The position numbers were made by a program, and so were the translations under genes. Below the pieces are notes generated by a model that saw only the letters and a program-made list of their open reading frames with translations, ran no database searches and had not been told where the DNA came from. Shown in pieces: positions 59,955 through 64,000 of a stretch of 64,000 bases of DNA. Within the stretch, counting starts at the first letter, position 1. The number at the start of each line of letters is the position of its first letter. The DNA is from UBA10324 sp038326325 (GTDB lineage Bacteria; Bacteroidota; Bacteroidia; Chitinophagales; UBA10324): positions 113,698 to 177,697 of the forward strand of contig JBBQJW010000005.1 in NCBI GenBank assembly GCA_038326325.1. Direction: 5' to 3'.

Positions 59955-61697
59955 ATGAAACAACTATTTTTTTATTCAACTTTTTTTTTCCTCACACTGA
60001 CAAGTAAAATAACTGTCGCACAAAATCCTTTAATTATTCCACCTGTTCTAACAGGCACAACTTTTAATCTTATTGTTCAAAACGGTGTAACACAATTTTA
60101 TGCGGGTATTAATACACCGACTTATGGAATCAACGGTGCCTTGCTTGCGCCAACTTTAATTGTAAATAAAGGAGATTTGGATACTATAAATGTGACCAAT
60201 AACTTAACAGGTTTTGGAAACTCAACAACTATTCACTGGCACGGAATGCATGTGCCAGCAATGTTTGATGGTGGTCCTCATCAGGTGATTGCACAAAACA
60301 CAACCTGGAGCCCACACTTTCAAATACTGAATAGCGCCGGAACATTCTGGTATCATCCGCATGGCGATAACAAAACTGATTTACATGTTTCAAAAGGAAT
60401 TGCCGGAATGATAATCGTGAAGGATAGTGTTGAAGCATCACTTAATTTACCAAGAACTTATGGTGTTGATGATTTTCCAATCATTGTGCAAACAAAAGCA
60501 TTCGACATTTTACATCAGATTGCGATTGCAACAAACCAAGATACTTCTGTTTGTGTAAACGGAATTATTCATCCGTATTTAAATGCTCCGTCTCAGGTTA
60601 TCCGGTTGCGATTGCTCAATGGTTCAAGTATGCGTACTTTCAATTTTGGGTTCACATTAAATCATTCCTTTAAAATGATTGCAGGTGATGGAGGATTATT
60701 AGACAGCGCTGTTACACTTACAAGAATCCGTTTAAGCCCTGGTGAAAGAGCGGAAATACTTTTGGATTTACAAGGTGAAATGGGCGATACAATTTTTCTT
60801 AAAAGTTATAGTTCTGAATTACCAAATGGAATTTATGGTGCAGCAACTGTTACAGGTATGATGGGCGGAAACATTCCTGATTATAATTTGAATCCATTGA
60901 ACGGAGCTGATTTTGAAATTCTTCAAATAAATGTTGTAGCGCAAACAACTGTTCCCGCACCTGTAATAACAACTCCTGTTACACTTGCAACTAATATCCA
61001 ATGGAGTGGAGTTGATGTAAATCGCACTTTCACATTTTCACCTGACACCATGATGAGTGCATTATCGCAGGTGGAAGGTCCATTCAATATCAATGGAGTT
61101 CATTTTGACTTGAATATCATTAATGTAACAACCTACCTTAACAATACAGAGAAATGGAAAATACAAAACAACACAGGCATCGCTCATCCATTTCACATTC
61201 ATGACATGCACTTTTATATTCTTGACATAAATGGCGGAGTCGTTCCACCTGAAGAACAAGGAAAAAAAGATGTAGTGCTGGTGATGCCGATGCAGTATGT
61301 AGAGTTCATTACAAAATTTGAAGACTTTGCTGATGATTCAGTTCCTTACATGTATCACTGTCATCTGTTACACCATGAAGATGATGGGATGATGGGAAGT
61401 TTCAGGGTGATTGATACGACCAACACAAGTGTTACAGAATTAAAAAGCCGGGATTTTAAAATTTATCCGAATCCTGCATTTGATAAAATTATAATTGAAA
61501 ACCCTGAGTCAAATAAAGATGTAACAGTTTTCGAAATTTTTAATGTTGTAGGAAATCGAGTAAAACTTTTCGATCGAAAGAATTCTTCACAACAAATTGA
61601 TATCAGCGATTTATCCGACGGAATTTATTTTCTCGAAGGGTTGGCTTGTTATCGAACTGTTCCTCTTGGTAAATTCATTGTTCAGCATAATAAATAA
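59955..61697 (+). CDS. Multicopper oxidase with T9SS domain
   Basis: The 580-residue protein has a signal peptide ending VAQ. All copper ligand groups are present: TIHWHGMHVP (about residue 94), WYHPHGD (about 131), HPFHIHDMHF (about 411), and YHCHLLHHEDDGMMG (about 468) with a Met as the type 1 axial ligand. The C-terminus is a type A T9SS signal (IYPNPAFDKIIIENP). It oxidises metal ions (Cu(I) as in CueO) or organic substrates with O2 reduced to water. The neighbours point to copper detoxification. T9SS attachment makes it a secreted or surface enzyme, not a periplasmic one. Confidence 0.93.
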   Translation: MKQLFFYSTFFFLTLTSKITVAQNPLIIPPVLTGTTFNLIVQNGVTQFYAGINTPTYGINGALLAPTLIVNKGDLDTINVTNNLTGFGNSTTIHWHGMHVPAMFDGGPHQVIAQNTTWSPHFQILNSAGTFWYHPHGDNKTDLHVSKGIAGMIIVKDSVEASLNLPRTYGVDDFPIIVQTKAFDILHQIAIATNQDTSVCVNGIIHPYLNAPSQVIRLRLLNGSSMRTFNFGFTLNHSFKMIAGDGGLLDSAVTLTRIRLSPGERAEILLDLQGEMGDTIFLKSYSSELPNGIYGAATVTGMMGGNIPDYNLNPLNGADFEILQINVVAQTTVPAPVITTPVTLATNIQWSGVDVNRTFTFSPDTMMSALSQVEGPFNINGVHFDLNIINVTTYLNNTEKWKIQNNTGIAHPFHIHDMHFYILDINGGVVPPEEQGKKDVVLVMPMQYVEFITKFEDFADDSVPYMYHCHLLHHEDDGMMGSFRVIDTTNTSVTELKSRDFKIYPNPAFDKIIIENPESNKDVTVFEIFNVVGNRVKLFDRKNSSQQIDISDLSDGIYFLEGLACYRTVPLGKFIVQHNK

Positions 61698-61770
61698 TTT
61701 AAAACACAAATAAAAATTTGTGATGGAAAGTTTAAATATTTATGAATTCGATAAACAAAAAATCAAAACC

Positions 61771-63225
61771 ATGAATAAAAAAAATAACCCTTTGCTAATT
61801 CTCCTTTCACTTTTCTCCTTTCACTATTCATTTGCCCAAACCGGAATTACATGGAATATGAGTTCGGATATTGCGACCGCCTCTTCCGGTAATGAACATC
61901 CGCGAATAGTAACAGATGGAGCTGGAAATCCATTGGTGCTTTGGGGACATTCAGATCGAGCAATGTTTTCCCGATGGAATGGAACTTCCTTCACTACACC
62001 TGTAATATTGAATCCAATGACAATGACTATTGCTGAAGCAAGTTGGATGGGACCCGACATTGCCGCCAATGGAAATAATGTTTATGTGGTTTTCAAACAA
62101 ACTCCTGAGGCAGATACTTCAAGTCATATTTATATTGTACATTCAGCTGATGGAGGGATTAATTTTTCTGCCCCAGTAAAGGTTGACAATATCGGCGACA
62201 GCATTGCCCGATTTCCAACTGTATCAGTCGATGCCACCGGAAATCCAATTGTTGGTTTTATGAAATTCAATTCAACATTTGGCGATGCGCGATGGGTGGT
62301 TACCAAATCAACCGACTTTGGAAACACATTTTCCGGTGATGTAAAAGCAAGTGGATATTCAGCAACGACAGCTGAAGTTTGTGATTGTTGTCCCGGTTCT
62401 ATTACCTCAAGTGGAAATAATGTTGCGATGCTATATCGCGATAACAACAGCAACATTCGCGACACCTGGTGCGGCATTTCTACCAATGGCGGAAACTCAT
62501 TTCCGTCTGGAATGGCCCTCGACGAAAATAACTGGATGCTGATGAGTTGTCCTTCCAGCGGACCCGATGGAGTAATTATTGGCGATACTTTATACAATAC
62601 TTATATGAATGGAGCAAACGGAACTCTTGTTTATTTCAGTAAAGCTTCGCTTACAACAATGACGAATCCAACTGTTACATCTGTTACAGGAACCATCACC
62701 GGACTTACACAACAAAATTTTCCGCGCATAGCAAATTCAGGAAATGCGGTTGCTCTCGTTTGGAAACAAGTTGTTAATGGCGCCAGCCAATTGATGATTC
62801 GATTTACTGATAGTATTTCAAACGGATTGCCTGTTGCTTACGACACCGTTGATCTAGCAAATATTACCAATGCCGATGTAACACTCGCCAACGGAAAAAT
62901 ATTTGTTGTTTGGGAAGACGATGCGAGCGGAACCGTGAAATATCGTAGCGGCATTTATGCAATTCCAAATTCAATACCCACGATTAATTCAAGTGGTGCA
63001 TTCTCACTTTATCCAAATCCGGTTTCTGAAACTTTGTTTCTGAATCAGGTGAGTATTGGTGTTTGCAGTATATCAATTTTGAATGCAACCGGGCAATTAG
63101 TAAAAACCATTGACCCAAAGTGTAGCAGTATTGATGTAAACAATTTGCCCGACGGCATTTATTATTTACAATCTTTTGCCGGCTACTCTATTCCTGCTTT
63201 GCAAAAATTTGTTGTTCATCATTAA
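61771..63225 (+). CDS. Sialidase/BNR-like Asp-box protein with CDCC motif and T9SS domain
   Basis: From ATG 61771 (MNKKNNPLLILLSLFSFHYS) the protein has 484 residues with a signal peptide. Asp-box repeats are visible (SADGGINFS, STDFGNTFS, STNGGNSFP), so a six-bladed sialidase-like propeller is likely. An odd motif, AEVCDCCPGS, with three Cys lies near residue 215. The end is a type A T9SS signal (SLYPNPVSETLFL). The sialidase active-site Arg triad is not clearly seen, so it may not be a glycosidase. The Cys cluster and the copper neighbours suggest metal binding. An earlier in-frame ATG at 61720 would add 17 residues with no signal character. Confidence 0.75.
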   Translation: MNKKNNPLLILLSLFSFHYSFAQTGITWNMSSDIATASSGNEHPRIVTDGAGNPLVLWGHSDRAMFSRWNGTSFTTPVILNPMTMTIAEASWMGPDIAANGNNVYVVFKQTPEADTSSHIYIVHSADGGINFSAPVKVDNIGDSIARFPTVSVDATGNPIVGFMKFNSTFGDARWVVTKSTDFGNTFSGDVKASGYSATTAEVCDCCPGSITSSGNNVAMLYRDNNSNIRDTWCGISTNGGNSFPSGMALDENNWMLMSCPSSGPDGVIIGDTLYNTYMNGANGTLVYFSKASLTTMTNPTVTSVTGTITGLTQQNFPRIANSGNAVALVWKQVVNGASQLMIRFTDSISNGLPVAYDTVDLANITNADVTLANGKIFVVWEDDASGTVKYRSGIYAIPNSIPTINSSGAFSLYPNPVSETLFLNQVSIGVCSISILNATGQLVKTIDPKCSSIDVNNLPDGIYYLQSFAGYSIPALQKFVVHH

Positions 63226-63285
63226 AAATAAAATCCCAGAAAATGCGTAAGCATTTATAAATTCCTTAAATCAAAAATCAAAACC

Positions 63286-63501
63286 ATGAAAAAAAAATTA
63301 ATCAATCTCATTACAATGCTCGTTTTAACAACAGCGCTATTTTACGGTTGCGGAGACTCTGCAAAAACAACTTCAACTTCTAACTCGGACACCACTAAAA
63401 CAGCAACGGTTGTTTACACTTGTTCCATGCACCCTGAAGTGCTAAGCGACAAGCCGGGCAAGTGCCCCAAGTGCGGGATGGATTTAATTATTAAAAAGTA
63501 A
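63286..63501 (+). CDS. Heavy-metal-binding domain lipoprotein
   Basis: The 71-residue protein has a lipoprotein signal (LTTALFYGCGDSAK, Cys at about residue 22). It then has the small heavy-metal-binding domain: YTCSMHPEVLSDKPGKCPKCGMDLI (a C-x-M-H-P motif and CPKCGM). This domain is common in copper and silver efflux proteins and as a lone lipoprotein. It probably buffers copper in the periplasm. It follows the Asp-box gene by about 60 bases and is followed by a terminator at 63552. Confidence 0.88.
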   Translation: MKKKLINLITMLVLTTALFYGCGDSAKTTSTSNSDTTKTATVVYTCSMHPEVLSDKPGKCPKCGMDLIIKK

Positions 63502-63551
63502 GCGGTTGATTTTAAAAACAATTGAAAACTGTTACAGTTAAAAAATCATCA

Positions 63552-63586
63552 AATGCTTTCAGTAAAATACTGAAAGCATTTTTTAA
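63552..63586 (+). terminator. Rho-independent terminator after the heavy-metal lipoprotein gene
   Basis: A 13-bp perfect stem (AATGCTTTCAGTA and TACTGAAAGCATT) with a 3-base loop is followed by TTTT. It lies about 50 bases after the stop. Confidence 0.85.
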
Positions 63587-63763
63587 GTATATCCGTAACT
63601 TCTTCAAGAAGGATTGTTGCAGAGATTCATATGGATTTAAAGGCACATTAAAAAATGTGTGAATGATGTAAACTATTACTGTATTTGTGTAACATTTTGT
63701 TTCATATTGAAATTGATCTTTATCGGGTAATAATTCTGTTACAAATAATCAAAACAAATAATT

Positions 63764-64000
63764 ATGAAATCAAAAAAAATGTTTTCTGTCGTGTTTGGCT
63801 CACTGCTGCTAGTGGTTGTATGCTTTAGCACAAACAACACCTTTGCACAATCAAAAACTGATACCACAACAATGAAAAGTTGTTGTACCGCAACGAAAGA
63901 TTGCTGCATGATGAAGGATGGCAAAATGATGTGTATGAAAGACGGTAAAACAATGCCGATGGAAAAAAACATGACCATGAAAAACGGAACTACCTGCATG
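63764..64000 (+). CDS. Met/Cys-rich secreted protein, 3' end cut by window
   Basis: The frame is open for 79 codons to the end of the window with no stop. It starts with a signal peptide (MFSVVFGSLLLVVVCFSTNNTFAQ). A Met/Cys-rich region follows: SCCTATKDCCMMKDGKMMCMKDGKTMPMEKN, with repeats of M-x-D-G-K-x-M. This repeat resembles the DUF6799-type Met-rich domains. Methionine and cysteine clusters suggest binding of copper(I) or silver. The preceding spacer (63587-63763) holds two TGTWACA words and no clear promoter. It belongs to the copper group by position and content. Confidence 0.7.
   Translation, partial: MKSKKMFSVVFGSLLLVVVCFSTNNTFAQSKTDTTTMKSCCTATKDCCMMKDGKMMCMKDGKTMPMEKNMTMKNGTTCM

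Noticed and set aside
1..64000. rRNA, tRNA, riboswitch, intact IS element, CRISPR, replication origin
   Set aside because: No sequence in the window matched the features of any of these on reading both strands.

Overview
The window comes from a member of the Bacteroidota. Several signs agree: many secreted proteins carry type IX secretion (T9SS) C-terminal sorting domains or the CHU_C gliding-type domain, the gliding ABC transporter genes gldA/gldF/gldG are present, and there is a SusC-like TonB-dependent receptor with a carboxypeptidase-like plug extension. Promoter -7 boxes of the form TAnnTTTG or TAnnTTCG sit close to start codons, and Shine-Dalgarno sequences are scarce. The DNA is AT-rich. 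No rRNA, tRNA, CRISPR array, intact insertion sequence or prophage was recognised. Genus and species cannot be named from the sequence alone.

Layout. 0-6.3 kb: three T9SS-secreted proteins, including a phospholipase D-like nuclease. 6.3-13.9 kb: DNA repair and regulation, with recA divergent from a LexA-like repressor, nth, a small VapBC-type toxin-antitoxin pair, an ECF sigma factor with a probable anti-sigma partner, and a UvrA paralogue. 14-23 kb: an AT-rich exopolysaccharide block (asnB, glycosyltransferase, Wza-like exporter, Wzc-like tyrosine kinase, WecA-like initiator) facing an unknown polytopic membrane protein. 23-29.7 kb: housekeeping genes (metF, apaG, gmk, glycyl-tRNA synthetase), small envelope proteins, a decayed toxin-antitoxin locus at the 3' end of glyS, and a HAD-like hydrolase. 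29.8-33 kb: a TonB receptor and its small companion. 33-39.4 kb: two very repetitive secreted proteins around a small T9SS protein. 39.5-45 kb: gldA-gldF-gldG-DUF4340 and a TerC-like protein. 45-52 kb: a large PKD/CHU_C protein, an M20 amidohydrolase and cysC-cysD-cysN. 52-64 kb: metal-handling genes, comprising a cytochrome c/copper monooxygenase fusion, ZnuB/ZnuA-like transporter parts, an outer-membrane protein, small His/Cys-rich proteins, a redoxin, a YncE-like propeller, a multicopper oxidase, an Asp-box protein, a heavy-metal-binding lipoprotein and a Met/Cys-rich protein cut by the window end.

The least expected signal is not a gene. The octamer CTGTTACA/TGTAACAG (core TGTWACA) recurs throughout the window on both strands, in at least two reading frames and in spacers. 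I counted by eye about 118 cores and about 83 octamers, against roughly 14 and 2.5 expected from base composition. It may be a genome-wide signal word, comparable in kind to uptake, Chi-like or HIP words, although V-T dipeptide coding explains part of it. Other points of interest are a degenerate second copy of the glyS 3' end beside a truncated PIN toxin, a row of palindromes at 26.2-26.4 kb, a tandem 9-bp repeat on the recA promoter, and small proteins ending in Pro-Pro motifs beside transport or metal genes.
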